The notes: generated by a model not told the origin, from the sequence alone. 64,000 bases of DNA from Anaerolineales bacterium (GCA_020634615.1 JACKBI010000008.1:221112-285111), one strand, 5' to 3'. Positions 17,454-26,460 are shown, counted from the stretch's first letter. Numbers and translations: made by a program.

Positions 17454-18628
17454 AGCGTCGGTTCCCGGTGAAGTTGTACCGTTCTCATGCGGGCCAGGGC
17501 TTCCTGCAGCTTGCCGGTTTCCTGCCCGATGCTGATGCGCACGTAGCCCGCACCGCTGGGACCGTAGGCGTCGCCAGGTGTGATGCTGACGCCGGTTTCC
17601 AACAGTATCTTGTCGGCGAAGCCCTTGGACGTGTAGCCTTCCGGCACCTTGGCCCAGACGTAAAGACTGGCCTGCGGGGTGTCAGCTTGCAGGCCCATGC
17701 CGCGGACCGTTTCCAAGACAAGGTCGCGGCGGTGCTGGTATGCCAGGTTGCGCTCCTGCATCCACGATGTGTCGCCGGTGAGACCTGCCGTCGCGGCGTC
17801 TTGAATAGCACGGAAGATGCCGCTGTCGATGTTGCTCTTGGTCTGCAGCAACGCCTTGACGGCCACTGAGTTGCCGACGGCCATGCCGACGCGCCAGCCC
17901 GCCATGTGGTGGCTCTTGCTCAGCGAGTTGAACTCCAGCACCACATCCTTGGCACCCTTTACCGACAGGACACTGGGCGCCTCGTAGCCGTCGAAACAGA
18001 CGTCGGCATAGGGCAGGTCTGAACAGAGCAGGATTTCGTAGCGGCGGCAGAAGTCGACCGCCTCTTCATAGAAGCTGAACGGCGCAGCCGCCCCGGTCGG
18101 ATTGTTAGGATAGGAAATCCACATCAGTCGCGCTTTGCGCGCTACGTCTTCGGGGATCGCTTGCAGATCGGGCAGCCAGCCGAGCCGCTGCTCCAGGGCG
18201 ACGAAGTAGACGTCAGCATCGGCCAGCTTGGCGCCCATCTGATAGGTTGGATAGCCCGGGTCGGGAACGATGGCAAGATCGCCGGGGTCGAGCCAGGCCA
18301 GCGCGATGTTTGCCAGGCCCTCTTTGGAACCGATCAGCGGCAGAACTTCGCTGGCCGCATCCAACGTGACGCCGAAACGGGATTGGTAGTAGTCTACAAT
18401 GGCTTTCTTCAGCTCGGGGCGACCGCCGTAGCCGGCGTATCCGTGGTTCTTCGGGTTGCGCGCCGACTCTTCGAGAGCGTCGATGATGAATGCGGGCGGC
18501 GGCTCGTCCGGTTCGCCGATGTCGAGACGGATGATGTCCAGCCCTTCAGCTGCCAGCTTGTTCAGCCGCGCGCCATGCGCGGCAAAGACGTACATGGGTA
18601 CGTTTTCCAGTCGTTTTGCAGGTCGCAT
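17450..18628 (-). CDS. dapL: LL-diaminopimelate aminotransferase-like class I/II aminotransferase
   Basis: 392-residue PLP enzyme of fold type I. Substrate-arm and cofactor motifs: RLDIGEPDEPPP, YAGYGGRPELKKAI, YPNNPTGAAAP, and the Schiff-base Lys in EFNSLSKSHHMAGWRVGMAVGN. Overall similarity favours the DapL/aspartate aminotransferase group used in lysine and cell-wall precursor synthesis in Chloroflexota. Specificity for LL-DAP is not proven by sequence. The last 4 bases overlap hflX; a 75-bp gap separates it from the M28-like gene. Confidence 0.8.
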   Translation of the reverse strand: MRPAKRLENVPMYVFAAHGARLNKLAAEGLDIIRLDIGEPDEPPPAFIIDALEESARNPKNHGYAGYGGRPELKKAIVDYYQSRFGVTLDAASEVLPLIGSKEGLANIALAWLDPGDLAIVPDPGYPTYQMGAKLADADVYFVALEQRLGWLPDLQAIPEDVARKARLMWISYPNNPTGAAAPFSFYEEAVDFCRRYEILLCSDLPYADVCFDGYEAPSVLSVKGAKDVVLEFNSLSKSHHMAGWRVGMAVGNSVAVKALLQTKSNIDSGIFRAIQDAATAGLTGDTSWMQERNLAYQHRRDLVLETVRGMGLQADTPQASLYVWAKVPEGYTSKGFADKILLETGVSITPGDAYGPSGAGYVRISIGQETGKLQEALARMRTVQLHREPTL

Positions 18629-18703
18629 ATCAGTTCATTTTCTCCATGTGTGATTTGGTGGATTGTGCGTTTAGTTTGGCAGTAAGGCAAGCAGCAACTG
18701 GTA

Positions 18704-19735
18704 CTACTGCCCCTGTTTTTCAAGATACACCTCCAGCACCCGCCCCACTCGTTCGAGGCTGCCGGAGGAAAGTTTGTCGGGCGTGTCGCCCGTAGTTCGC
18801 AGGTAGGAGTAGTCCGAGTCAACGATGGCTGAAGTCGGTAAGCCGAGATCCGCAAACAGTTGCACGCTGCTGTCAGGCGCCGCCGATGTTTCGGGAACAA
18901 ACCAACGAGCGTATCCCAATTGTTCAGCCACTGCCCAAAGATCAGCCGCTACCTGCGGGTCGCCATTGGGCAGGATCGTGAAGCGCTGATCCGCGTCGCC
19001 TGCCAGATCGACAAGGATGACAGCCTTGACGTTGTCAGGCAGTGCTTGCGCCAACGCGCTTGCACCCGAGTCGGCTTCCTGGACGCTGCCATCAACTGAC
19101 GCCGGCGTGTACTTGCCATCCAGAAAGGCGAGCCACACCTGCCCGTTCAGTGCGTCCTTGTCCAACGATCTGGCCAACTCCAACAGGATGGCGGGGCCGC
19201 TGGCGCCATCATTTGCGCCGGGTGACGGCGTCAGCCGATTGGCCTCGTCGGGATCCAGATCAGAAACCGGCGCAGTATCATAGTGAGCCGCCACCACGAT
19301 GATATCACCGTTGCCGCTGCGGGCGATAATGTTGGTGTGTTGCAGGTCCTCTACCGTGAAAGATTGCTGTTGCAGTCCCCAGGCGCTCTGGCGCAACTGG
19401 CCAATCATCTGACCGACGGCCGCCAGATGACCGTCCGATCCGACCACTCGCGGCCCGGCGTCCACCAGATCCGTCGCTATTCTGGCCGCTAACTGACCGT
19501 CGAACGTGTCTCGTTGAGGCTGCGGTGTTGCTGCGACAGTTCCCGGTTGTTCCGCCCTGGGAGGCGCGGTCGGCGTGGTGGTCGGCGTCTCGGTCGGAAC
19601 AACGGCGACTGCCTTGTAGACACCGCGGGCTGTCGTTGCGATCCACGCGATGGCCGCGACGAAAATCAACAGCAGCAGCAGCTCCAGCCAGTTGTTGCGC
19701 AGTCGTTGGCCAAGACCAGGCCGGGTTTCTTCCAT
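18704..19735 (-). CDS. M28/glutaminyl-cyclase-like secreted protein lacking catalytic residues
   Basis: 343 residues: cytoplasmic N-terminus, one transmembrane helix (about 18-38), a Thr/Pro-rich linker, then a zinc-exopeptidase fold. HYDTAP and GANDGASG keep two metal ligands. Where the family has the catalytic and metal-binding Glu pair (DGEE) this protein reads FLDGKY. The last His ligand (usually in HT..DT) is replaced in YLRTTGDTPDK. It is therefore probably not an active peptidase or cyclase and may bind peptides or regulate. It starts 5 bp after der, so expression is linked to a housekeeping GTPase. Confidence 0.8.
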   Translation of the reverse strand: MEETRPGLGQRLRNNWLELLLLLIFVAAIAWIATTARGVYKAVAVVPTETPTTTPTAPPRAEQPGTVAATPQPQRDTFDGQLAARIATDLVDAGPRVVGSDGHLAAVGQMIGQLRQSAWGLQQQSFTVEDLQHTNIIARSGNGDIIVVAAHYDTAPVSDLDPDEANRLTPSPGANDGASGPAILLELARSLDKDALNGQVWLAFLDGKYTPASVDGSVQEADSGASALAQALPDNVKAVILVDLAGDADQRFTILPNGDPQVAADLWAVAEQLGYARWFVPETSAAPDSSVQLFADLGLPTSAIVDSDYSYLRTTGDTPDKLSSGSLERVGRVLEVYLEKQGQ

Positions 19736-19740
19736 TTGGC

Positions 19741-21102
19741 TTATTCCTCGTTGCGGTTGCGGAAGATCATTTTGATTGGCGTGCCCTCGAAGGGGTGAAA
19801 GGCCCTGATTTGGTTTTCCAGAAAACGCTGGTAGGTGAAATGGACGAGTTCAGCATCGTTGACGAAAAACACAAACGTTGGCGGTGCAACTTTGGCCTGC
19901 GTGGCATAGTAGAAACGCAGTTGCCGGCCGGTCTTGCTGGGCTGTCTGTGGCGCACAACGGCGTCCTGAACGATGCGATTGACGTCAGATGTCGGAATTC
20001 GTACGTTGCGCTCTTCCTGGACATGGCGGGCAATGGGGATCACCTTCTGTACACGCTGGCGGGTCAACGCCGAAATGAAGAGCAGCGGCGCAAAATCCAT
20101 GAATTTCAGCTCGGAGCGGACACGTTGAGTGAACTCATGCATCGTATGAGTGTCTTTTTCGACCAGGTCCCATTTGTTGACCACCACCATGATGCCCTTC
20201 AGTTCATCCAGCGCATAGCTGGCGACGTGGGCATCCTGTGCAGTCACGCCCTGGACGGCGTCGATCACTAGCAGAACGACATCGGATCGCTGGATGGCGC
20301 GCATGGCGCGCATCACGCTGTATTTTTCGATCCCCTGTTCGACCCGGCCGCGCCGTCGAACACCTGCCGTGTCGATCAGCACGACCTCCTCCCCTTCCCA
20401 CATCAACCGCGTGTCGATGGCATCACGAGTTGTGCCGGCGATGTCGCTTACGATAGCCCGTTCCTGACCGAGCAATGCGTTGAGTAGCGACGACTTGCCA
20501 ACGTTGGGGCGCCCAATGATCGCCAGCTTGAGAGTATCGTCGTCATCCTCGTCTTCGGGTGTCACCGGCAGGTTTTCTAACACTGCGTCCAGCAGGTCGC
20601 CTACGCCGGCGCCGTGGATAGCGGAGATCGGGAACGGCTCTCCCAGCCCGAGTTCGTAGAATTCGACCGCCGCCAGACGTCGCGCCTGGTTGTCCGCCTT
20701 GTTAGCCGCCAGGATCACCGGCTTCTGGCTGCGGCGCAGCACATCAGCGACATCCTCGTCACCGCCGGTTACGCCCTCCCTGGCATCCACCAGAAAGATG
20801 ACCGCGTCGGCCTCCGCGATGGCAATCTTCGCCTGCTCAACAATCTCTCGTCGGAACTGGCGCGAAGCCGTGCTCAGCGGATCCGGCCCAACGCCGGCTT
20901 CGGTGTCACTGGTGAGGTCGATGCCGCCGGTGTCAACCAGCGTGAACGGCACCGCTGTCCACTCGGCATCCGCGTACAGCCGGTCACGCGTCGTGCCGGG
21001 AAGGTCTTCGACGATGGCCAGCCGATGGCCGGCTATTCGATTAAACAGCGTGGACTTACCCACGTTTGGTCGCCCTACCAGAGCGACAATTGGCGTTGCC
21101 AT
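19741..21102 (-). CDS. der: Ribosome biogenesis GTPase Der (EngA)
   Basis: 453 residues with two tandem G domains. First: GRPNVGKSTLFNRIAG, DTGGID, NKAD. Second: GRPNVGKSSLLNALLG, DTAGVR, NKWD. A KH-like C-terminal domain follows (KVAPPTFVFFVNDAELVHFTYQRFLENQIR split around it). Der is essential for 50S subunit assembly. The ATG at 21102 matches the family start. The M28-like gene follows after 5 bp. Confidence 0.97.
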   Translation of the reverse strand: MATPIVALVGRPNVGKSTLFNRIAGHRLAIVEDLPGTTRDRLYADAEWTAVPFTLVDTGGIDLTSDTEAGVGPDPLSTASRQFRREIVEQAKIAIAEADAVIFLVDAREGVTGGDEDVADVLRRSQKPVILAANKADNQARRLAAVEFYELGLGEPFPISAIHGAGVGDLLDAVLENLPVTPEDEDDDDTLKLAIIGRPNVGKSSLLNALLGQERAIVSDIAGTTRDAIDTRLMWEGEEVVLIDTAGVRRRGRVEQGIEKYSVMRAMRAIQRSDVVLLVIDAVQGVTAQDAHVASYALDELKGIMVVVNKWDLVEKDTHTMHEFTQRVRSELKFMDFAPLLFISALTRQRVQKVIPIARHVQEERNVRIPTSDVNRIVQDAVVRHRQPSKTGRQLRFYYATQAKVAPPTFVFFVNDAELVHFTYQRFLENQIRAFHPFEGTPIKMIFRNRNEE

Positions 21103-21242
21103 GTTTTTTTCTGATTCCTGTCGCGATGTGCGACCCTACGATACACCGCCCGCGGCGCATCAATGTTCAACTAGACAGAAAACCTGTCACGCGATTCGCA
21201 TAGCGTAGTTTGGTTTGTTTGTGTGAAAAATGAGGTTGAAAG

Positions 21243-21262
21243 GTGTAGTATATCGACTACAC
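21243..21262. promoter_or_regulatory. Small inverted repeat, possible operator
   Basis: gtgtagt and actacac (7-bp arms, 6-base centre) lie in an AT-rich gap between the FAH-family gene end and the der start. The size and symmetry would suit a dimeric repressor, but no adjacent regulator gene supports this. Confidence 0.25.
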
Positions 21263-21327
21263 GAAACGGATATGTTATCAGCCATGACAGGACCTACGCG
21301 TTGCCCAAGATCTCGGTTGCGGCAAGC

Positions 21328-22101
21328 CTACCAGCCGGCGACAGTATTCTCCAGTGCCCCGATGCCGGTCACTTCAACCACAACCCTGTCCCCCGCTGCC
21401 AGAGGGGACACACCACTGGGTGTGCCGGTAAGCACCACGTCTCCTGGCTCCAGCGTCATGAAGGCCGTGATGTATACAAGTAAGCTCGGGACATCGAACA
21501 CCATAATACGGGTCGAAGCCTGCTGCCTGACAGTGTCATTGACGCGACAGGTAACGAGTTGGTTCTGCCAGTCCAGGTCAGTTTCGATCCACGGTCCCAG
21601 TGGGCAAAACGTGTCAAAGCCTTTGGCCCGACTCCACTGGCCGTCCCGGCGCTGTAAATCGCGCGCCGTTACATCGTTGGCAGCGGTGAAACCGAGAACA
21701 CAGTCTATGGCTGTATCGCGCGTCAGATTGCGCGCCCGCTGCCCGATGACCACAGCGAGTTCAGCCTCGTGCTCGACTCGCTGCGACAGCGGGTTAAGCA
21801 CGATCGCCTCGCCCGGCCCAAGCAAGGAACTGGGCGGCTTGAGAAAGATCAGCGGTTCCTGAGGAACCTCAGCGCCATGCTCGGCAGCATGTTCGGCATA
21901 GTTGCGGCCGACGCAGACGATTTTGCTCGGCTGACAGGGCGCCAACAACCGGACAGCGGACAGGGGAATCGACGCGCCGGACCGCAGTCGGTCGGTCATC
22001 GCAGGCGACGCCGGCAAACTTGCCAGTGGCGTCACATCGTCGCCCTCGATCAATCCATAGATTTCGCCCCCATCTTGCAGTGCGACACGCGCTATTCGCA
22101 T
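21328..22101 (-). CDS. Fumarylacetoacetate hydrolase family protein
   Basis: 257 residues. Family signatures: VCVGRNYAEHAAEHG, PLIFLKPPSSLLGPGEAIVLN, and the metal-binding EHEAELAVVIGQRARN. GFTAANDVTARDLQRRDGQW and DVVLTGTPSGVSPLAAGD follow. Members hydrolyse or decarboxylate C-C bonds of acylpyruvates or homoprotocatechuate products; the exact substrate is open. The ATG at 22101 is chosen for the gggaaagg ribosome site. Confidence 0.9.
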   Translation of the reverse strand: MRIARVALQDGGEIYGLIEGDDVTPLASLPASPAMTDRLRSGASIPLSAVRLLAPCQPSKIVCVGRNYAEHAAEHGAEVPQEPLIFLKPPSSLLGPGEAIVLNPLSQRVEHEAELAVVIGQRARNLTRDTAIDCVLGFTAANDVTARDLQRRDGQWSRAKGFDTFCPLGPWIETDLDWQNQLVTCRVNDTVRQQASTRIMVFDVPSLLVYITAFMTLEPGDVVLTGTPSGVSPLAAGDRVVVEVTGIGALENTVAGW

Positions 22102-22193
22102 CAGAACAACCTTTCCCGATGATCGCGAGCTGGCACACCGCCAGCCCGAAGTGCTCGCAGCCATGAACCCATGACCCAAAGCGAAATTGGCAG

Positions 22194-23057
22194 CTACGAC
22201 AACTGCCAGATGCCGTTGACCTCAACCATCTCAGCGCCGCAGTGTGAACAGCGCAGACCGGCCTCCTGCACCACCATAGCGGCCTGCGTGCAGCGGCTGC
22301 ATCGAGTCATCTCGGGCCAGTCACCCTGCGCGATTGCGGCCGGTGCGGGATCCTTAACCGCCAGCACCCGGTCGTAATCGACCTGCCATGGCGTGATGCT
22401 GACATAGGAACACCCGTGCTTGCGCAGCAGATCCGCCAGTTGCTCACGACCATAGCGCCTGCCGGGAAACAGATACGACTGCCAGCCAACCCGATTGGTC
22501 ATAACCAGCAACCCAGCCGGTCGGGTCACACGAACCAACTCGACGATCACAGCCAGCGGTGCTGGCATGAACTCCAACGCTTCCAGACATGAGACTATTG
22601 CGAAAGCGTTGTCGACAAAGGGCAGCGTTGCAGCATCATGTTGCAAAAACACCACTTGCCCCTCGGCCGCAATGTTTTCCAGGTTTTGACGCGCCTGCGC
22701 CAACATGGGCCGCGAGCTGTCAAGACAGACAAATCGGGTATCGCGCCCATCGGACTGGAGGACGGCCTGCACAAAACGGCCCGTTCCCGTCGCAACGTCG
22801 AGAATCCAGACGGGCTGAGACGACTCCTCGGCCCGCTCCGCCAGAAAGCGCGCCACGGGCTCGCCGACGAAATGTCGCTCGTAGCGCTCGTCGTACTCCT
22901 TCACCCGATCATAGCGGCTGGCGTAGCGGTCGTACAGCCTCGTGACGACCCGCGGCCCCAGGTATGCGCCTTCAGTGGAAACCAACAGCCAGTAGAGGGC
23001 AACAGCCACCGTCGCGGCAAGAGCCAGCACCGCCAGCACCCAACCGGCGGGCGGCAT
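22194..23057 (-). CDS. SAM-dependent methyltransferase with N-terminal membrane helix and C-terminal zinc ribbon
   Basis: 287 residues. One transmembrane helix (about 5-28) is followed by a class I methyltransferase domain: ILDVATGTGRFVQAVL (SAM motif I), VCLDSSRPML, HDAATLPFVDNAFAIVSCLEALEF and VTRPAGLLVMTNR. The C-terminus has two CxxC knuckles (CSRC, CSHC) resembling a zinc ribbon. The ATG at 23057 shares its A with the upstream stop (TGATG), implying coupling; an ATG 19 codons earlier would overlap the upstream gene by 58 bp. The acceptor is unknown. Confidence 0.82.
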   Translation of the reverse strand: MPPAGWVLAVLALAATVAVALYWLLVSTEGAYLGPRVVTRLYDRYASRYDRVKEYDERYERHFVGEPVARFLAERAEESSQPVWILDVATGTGRFVQAVLQSDGRDTRFVCLDSSRPMLAQARQNLENIAAEGQVVFLQHDAATLPFVDNAFAIVSCLEALEFMPAPLAVIVELVRVTRPAGLLVMTNRVGWQSYLFPGRRYGREQLADLLRKHGCSYVSITPWQVDYDRVLAVKDPAPAAIAQGDWPEMTRCSRCTQAAMVVQEAGLRCSHCGAEMVEVNGIWQLS

Positions 23058-23947
23058 CAACCAATCCCAAAGCCAAGCGCCAGCGAACTGCACGCCACTG
23101 CGCCCAGCCACCATGCCTGCGACGCGCCCAGCCGGCTGCTGGTGCGGCCACTTTGAGCCAACAGCGGCGGCACAGTCAGCAGCAGCGTGACGACCGCAGC
23201 CATCGGCAGATTGGCGACAACCAGGACACCGCAGATAACCGCTGTGCCCAAAGCGCCAAGCAGCAGGCTGGCAATACCAGGATCACGGCCAGCCCCGGTC
23301 ACACTGGCAACCGCCAGGAAGACGTAACCGCCTGCCAGCCCCAACAGCCAGAGGCCGCGCGGCTGGTCCGGCCACGCCGCCACCGTCAAGATGCCCAGCG
23401 CAAAAGGTAGTCCAGCAACCACCAACGCGCGCATCCATGCCCAAAGATCTTGGAGATCCGCGCGGATGGCCGCCGAACCGACCAGCACGATTGCTACGGC
23501 AGCCGTGGTGAGTAGCAGTGCAGTTGTTCCGAGCAAGTAGGCCACCAGCGCCGCGAGTCCAAGGAGCGGTAGGCCAATGCGAACAAGCTGCCCCAGCACG
23601 CCCGGTTTCTGCCAGCCAACCATGCGACCAAGAGGACTGAGTGGCGTCACGTAGGGCAGCGCAGGCCGCCGCGTCGTAAAGGCGTCCGGCAAGCCGCGGG
23701 TTGCTGTCAACTGCGTCCACAGCCCGCCCCATAGCATTCCGGCCAACACCAGCCCAAGTGCCAGCGTCACCCAGGAGACCAAACTGCGCGTCAGACCACC
23801 GGCGGCAGCCAGTCCCGCGATAAAGAACCAGCCGCCTGACAACCGCCAGGGTGAGCCAGCCAGCCACGCTTGTAAGGCCAGAAACGAGGTTTGCTCAACC
23901 TGTTCCGGCGTCGAAACCACGACCGCCGAGGGATGTTCGCTACTCAC
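23057..23947 (-). CDS. Polytopic membrane protein, unknown function
   Basis: 296 residues with about eight hydrophobic helices and a loop containing PALPYVTPLSPLGRMVGWQKPG. I recognise no family. The start is taken as GTG at 23947 (VSSEHPSAVV) because a TATAAT box ends 10 bases upstream, so a leaderless or near-leaderless message is likely. The reading frame continues upstream but would cross the promoter. It is coupled to the methyltransferase by a TGATG junction. Confidence 0.7.
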   Translation of the reverse strand: MSSEHPSAVVVSTPEQVEQTSFLALQAWLAGSPWRLSGGWFFIAGLAAAGGLTRSLVSWVTLALGLVLAGMLWGGLWTQLTATRGLPDAFTTRRPALPYVTPLSPLGRMVGWQKPGVLGQLVRIGLPLLGLAALVAYLLGTTALLLTTAAVAIVLVGSAAIRADLQDLWAWMRALVVAGLPFALGILTVAAWPDQPRGLWLLGLAGGYVFLAVASVTGAGRDPGIASLLLGALGTAVICGVLVVANLPMAAVVTLLLTVPPLLAQSGRTSSRLGASQAWWLGAVACSSLALGFGIG

Positions 23948-24000
23948 AACGGGGGAGATTATACCACAACACCTGACGGGCGGTGCAAGTGATGCTGGTA

Positions 24001-24042
24001 GCAACACGGGCCGGCAAGCTTAAGCTTGCCGGCCCGTGTTGC
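24001..24042. terminator. Perfect 42-bp palindrome
   Basis: gcaacacgggccggcaagct plus t at 24001-24021 is followed by its exact reverse complement at 24022-24042 with no spacer. It lies between the end of the bactofilin-like gene and the promoter of the next gene, where a terminator is expected. There is no clear T-run. Confidence 0.6.
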
Positions 24043-24115
24043 GTCACTGGTCAGGGGAGGTCGGTGTGGCCCGCAACGACAATCGATCGGGGTTGCGCCC
24101 CGCTTTCGGTTTGCG

Positions 24116-25198
24116 TCACTCAATGACTTCGCTGTCCTCACCCGGCGCCACGGCCGTCGACTGACCGGCAGGCAAGGCGGGAGCGGCGGCAAGCGGCATA
24201 GCGGCCAACGGCAACGGTGGATAAGGTCGCGTGCCGAAACGGGTCAAAGCGACTGCACCGACACCGAAGCTGGCCACCAGTGCGCCATAGATGAAATCGA
24301 CGCAGGGGATGATCCCCACCAGGAAATACACCCCGACCACCAACAGCGTGCCAACCGTCGCCTCCAGCACCGTCGTCGTGCGGCTTAGGTTCAGCAACGC
24401 CAGCAACTTGTGGCCGACCCACCAGCCGGTTACAACCCAGGCAAGCACCGCGGCAGCTGCCAGCAGCAGCGCTAACGCCAGCGCCAGCGGTATGAGACAG
24501 ATGGTGATGGCAGTGATGCCGACCAGCGCCACACCCACGACCCAGGTCAGCGCGCCGACGGCCAGGGCCATAAAGGGTGTCTTTTCGCCCGCCCGTCCCA
24601 TGCGCTCGATGCCACTCGGCCAGATCAACGAAATGACCAGTGCCAACGCTCCCAGCGCGACGGTCATGACCACGGCTCTCAGCAATGCCAGGAATGCCGC
24701 CACCAGCAGATTGCCAGGCGCAACATTGGGAGCACCCGGCACGGGGACTTCAGGAGAGAACATCCGAGGGATGAACCTGCGCTGCCAAAGCCCGGGAAGG
24801 TCAAAACTACCGCCCTCCCTGACACTGCCCCGAACCCGTGCGCCAGGAGCGGTGTCGAGCGAACCCCCAAAGCGCACTATGTCGCCGCTGACTGTCGCCG
24901 TCGATGCCAGGTCCACCGAACCACCAAAGACCACGACATCACCGCCGATCGCGCCCCGTACATCCAGCGAGCCACCCATGACAAGCACGTCGCCCCGAAC
25001 CAGTCCGTTCTCTTCAATCGTTGCGCTGCCGCCGAAAATCGCCAGGTCGCCCGGCAGCACATCGCCAGACTCCACCGTGTAGGAGCCACCAAACACCACT
25101 TTGTCGCCACCATCAGCCTGCGCAAACGCTGGAACCACGGCGACCGAAACCAGAATCATCACCAACAACAGCGCAGCCGCCAGCCTGAAGAGTTTCAT
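24116..25198 (-). CDS. Bactofilin-like polymer-forming protein with C-terminal membrane region
   Basis: 360 residues. A signal peptide (MKLFRLAAALLLVMILVSVAVVPAFA) is followed by a repetitive beta-rich domain of short repeats (GDVLPGDLAIFGGSATIE, GLVRGDVLVMGGSLDVRG, GDVVVFGGSVDLAS, GDIVRFGGSLD). This is the right-handed solenoid pattern of polymer-forming proteins. About five transmembrane helices follow and an acidic tail ends the protein. Its ATG overlaps the anti-sigma stop as ATGA, so it is the third gene of the sigma operon. The signal peptide would place the solenoid outside the membrane, unlike cytosolic bactofilins. Confidence 0.85.
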   Translation of the reverse strand: MKLFRLAAALLLVMILVSVAVVPAFAQADGGDKVVFGGSYTVESGDVLPGDLAIFGGSATIEENGLVRGDVLVMGGSLDVRGAIGGDVVVFGGSVDLASTATVSGDIVRFGGSLDTAPGARVRGSVREGGSFDLPGLWQRRFIPRMFSPEVPVPGAPNVAPGNLLVAAFLALLRAVVMTVALGALALVISLIWPSGIERMGRAGEKTPFMALAVGALTWVVGVALVGITAITICLIPLALALALLLAAAAVLAWVVTGWWVGHKLLALLNLSRTTTVLEATVGTLLVVGVYFLVGIIPCVDFIYGALVASFGVGAVALTRFGTRPYPPLPLAAMPLAAAPALPAGQSTAVAPGEDSEVIE

Positions 25199-25794
25199 CT
25201 CCCGTTCCTTCCGGTTTCACCGACTGCAACGCCAGGCTGTGCCCGATTGCCCCAGAAGACCAGCCTGAGCCAAAGCACCATGAGCGCCGCCAATACGCAC
25301 AGCGCCAGCACCAACGCCCCGGGACCCGGCATCGTCAAGAGGCTGTCACGAGCGGCCGTCACGCTGCTGATGACAACGGCCACGACCCGACTGCCAAAGC
25401 CAAGATATTCGGCGACCTGCCAGCGAACTGCCGGACTGACGGTCAGCCCGACAAGGACAGTGATGGCGACGCTCAATACCATGACCGTCCAGATGGATAC
25501 CGTGCCACCGACCAACACCAGCCCGCCCAGCATCCGCTCCTTGCGCCGCTGCTCGTGCTGCACCAGATCATCGACCCGAAACGTGAATCCCTGAGCGGGA
25601 CCAGCGAACGGCTCGAACCACAGCACGTCGGAGATGCGTTGCCACTTCAGCCAGCGCGCGCGGCACGGCTCGCAGGCCGCCAGATGCTGATCGAACGCCT
25701 CCTGGTCGGCATCAGCCAGCAGCCCGTCCAGCGCCAGCGACATCCTTTCGCTGAAAATCTCGTGTTCATTCATGTTGTCTGGAAGTTCGTTCAT
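25195..25794 (-). CDS. Anti-sigma factor with zinc-finger (ZAS/zf-HC2) domain
   Basis: 199 residues. The N-terminal cytoplasmic domain carries H-x3-C-x2-C (FDQHLAACEPCRARW, about 38-52), the zinc site of ECF anti-sigma factors. Two or three transmembrane helices follow (about 95-120, 130-150 and 160-185). It would hold the sigma factor encoded 12 bp upstream inactive until an envelope signal arrives. An agaggaa ribosome site precedes the ATG at 25794; a second Met at codon 8 is possible. Confidence 0.88.
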   Translation of the reverse strand: MNELPDNMNEHEIFSERMSLALDGLLADADQEAFDQHLAACEPCRARWLKWQRISDVLWFEPFAGPAQGFTFRVDDLVQHEQRRKERMLGGLVLVGGTVSIWTVMVLSVAITVLVGLTVSPAVRWQVAEYLGFGSRVVAVVISSVTAARDSLLTMPGPGALVLALCVLAALMVLWLRLVFWGNRAQPGVAVGETGRNGR

Positions 25795-25806
25795 CGCTCT
25801 GTTCCT

Positions 25807-26460
25807 CTAAGCCGCCAGCCCTGCGGATCGAACCAGCGAACTGAGCCGTCCAGCCGGTTGTTGCGCCGGCTTTGCCGCCGGTTTCGTCTTCTTGGCCGCT
25901 GCGGCAGACTGCTCTTCCAGCAACGCGGCCAGTTGCAGCCGCGCCCGGTGCAGTCGTGTCTTGACTGCCGGCTCTGATAGCTCCAGCACCTCGGCAATTT
26001 CCTTGTATGACAAGTCGTGCCAGTAGCGCAGAATCAACGGTGCGCGGTATTCCGGCGCCAGGTGCTGCAACATGGAGCGCACTTCTTCAGCGCGCTCCGA
26101 GCGCAGCGCCGCATCGTCGGGCTGCTCGTCGTCGCTGGAAAGCCAGGCCACCGCCGGGTTGTCCTCAACCGACAGCCAGACGAAGCGCCGCCGCCGCAAC
26201 TGGTCAATACAGTAATGCGAGGCGATCGACAATATCCAGTTGCTGAATTTGCGGTCAGGCTGATAGGTGCCAAGCCGCTTGTAAGCGCGCAAGAACGCCT
26301 CCTGCGCCGCATCTTCAGCCTCCTGCGCGTTGCCCAGCATCCGATAGGTCAAGTTATAGACCGGTATCTGATAGGCCTGAACGAGCTTGCTGAATGCGTT
26401 GCGGTCGCCGCGCCGTGCTGATTCAATCCAACGTAGTTCTTCGTTTTCGGTATTGCTCAC
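25807..26460 (-). CDS. ECF-subfamily RNA polymerase sigma factor
   Basis: 217 residues. Region 2: FSKLVQAYQIPVYNLTYRMLGNAQEAEDAAQEAFLRAYKRLG...FSNWILSIASHYCIDQLRRRR. Region 4: LQHLAPEYRAPLILRYWHDLSYKEIAEVLELSEPAVKTRLHRAR. The C-terminus is Ala/Lys/Pro-rich. I start at GTG 26460 (VSNTENEEL), which has a ggag site at 6-base spacing; TTG codons at 26484 and 26472 are alternatives. It heads a three-gene operon with its anti-sigma factor and a bactofilin-like membrane protein, suggesting an envelope-stress circuit. Confidence 0.93.
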   Translation of the reverse strand: MSNTENEELRWIESARRGDRNAFSKLVQAYQIPVYNLTYRMLGNAQEAEDAAQEAFLRAYKRLGTYQPDRKFSNWILSIASHYCIDQLRRRRFVWLSVEDNPAVAWLSSDDEQPDDAALRSERAEEVRSMLQHLAPEYRAPLILRYWHDLSYKEIAEVLELSEPAVKTRLHRARLQLAALLEEQSAAAAKKTKPAAKPAQQPAGRLSSLVRSAGLAA

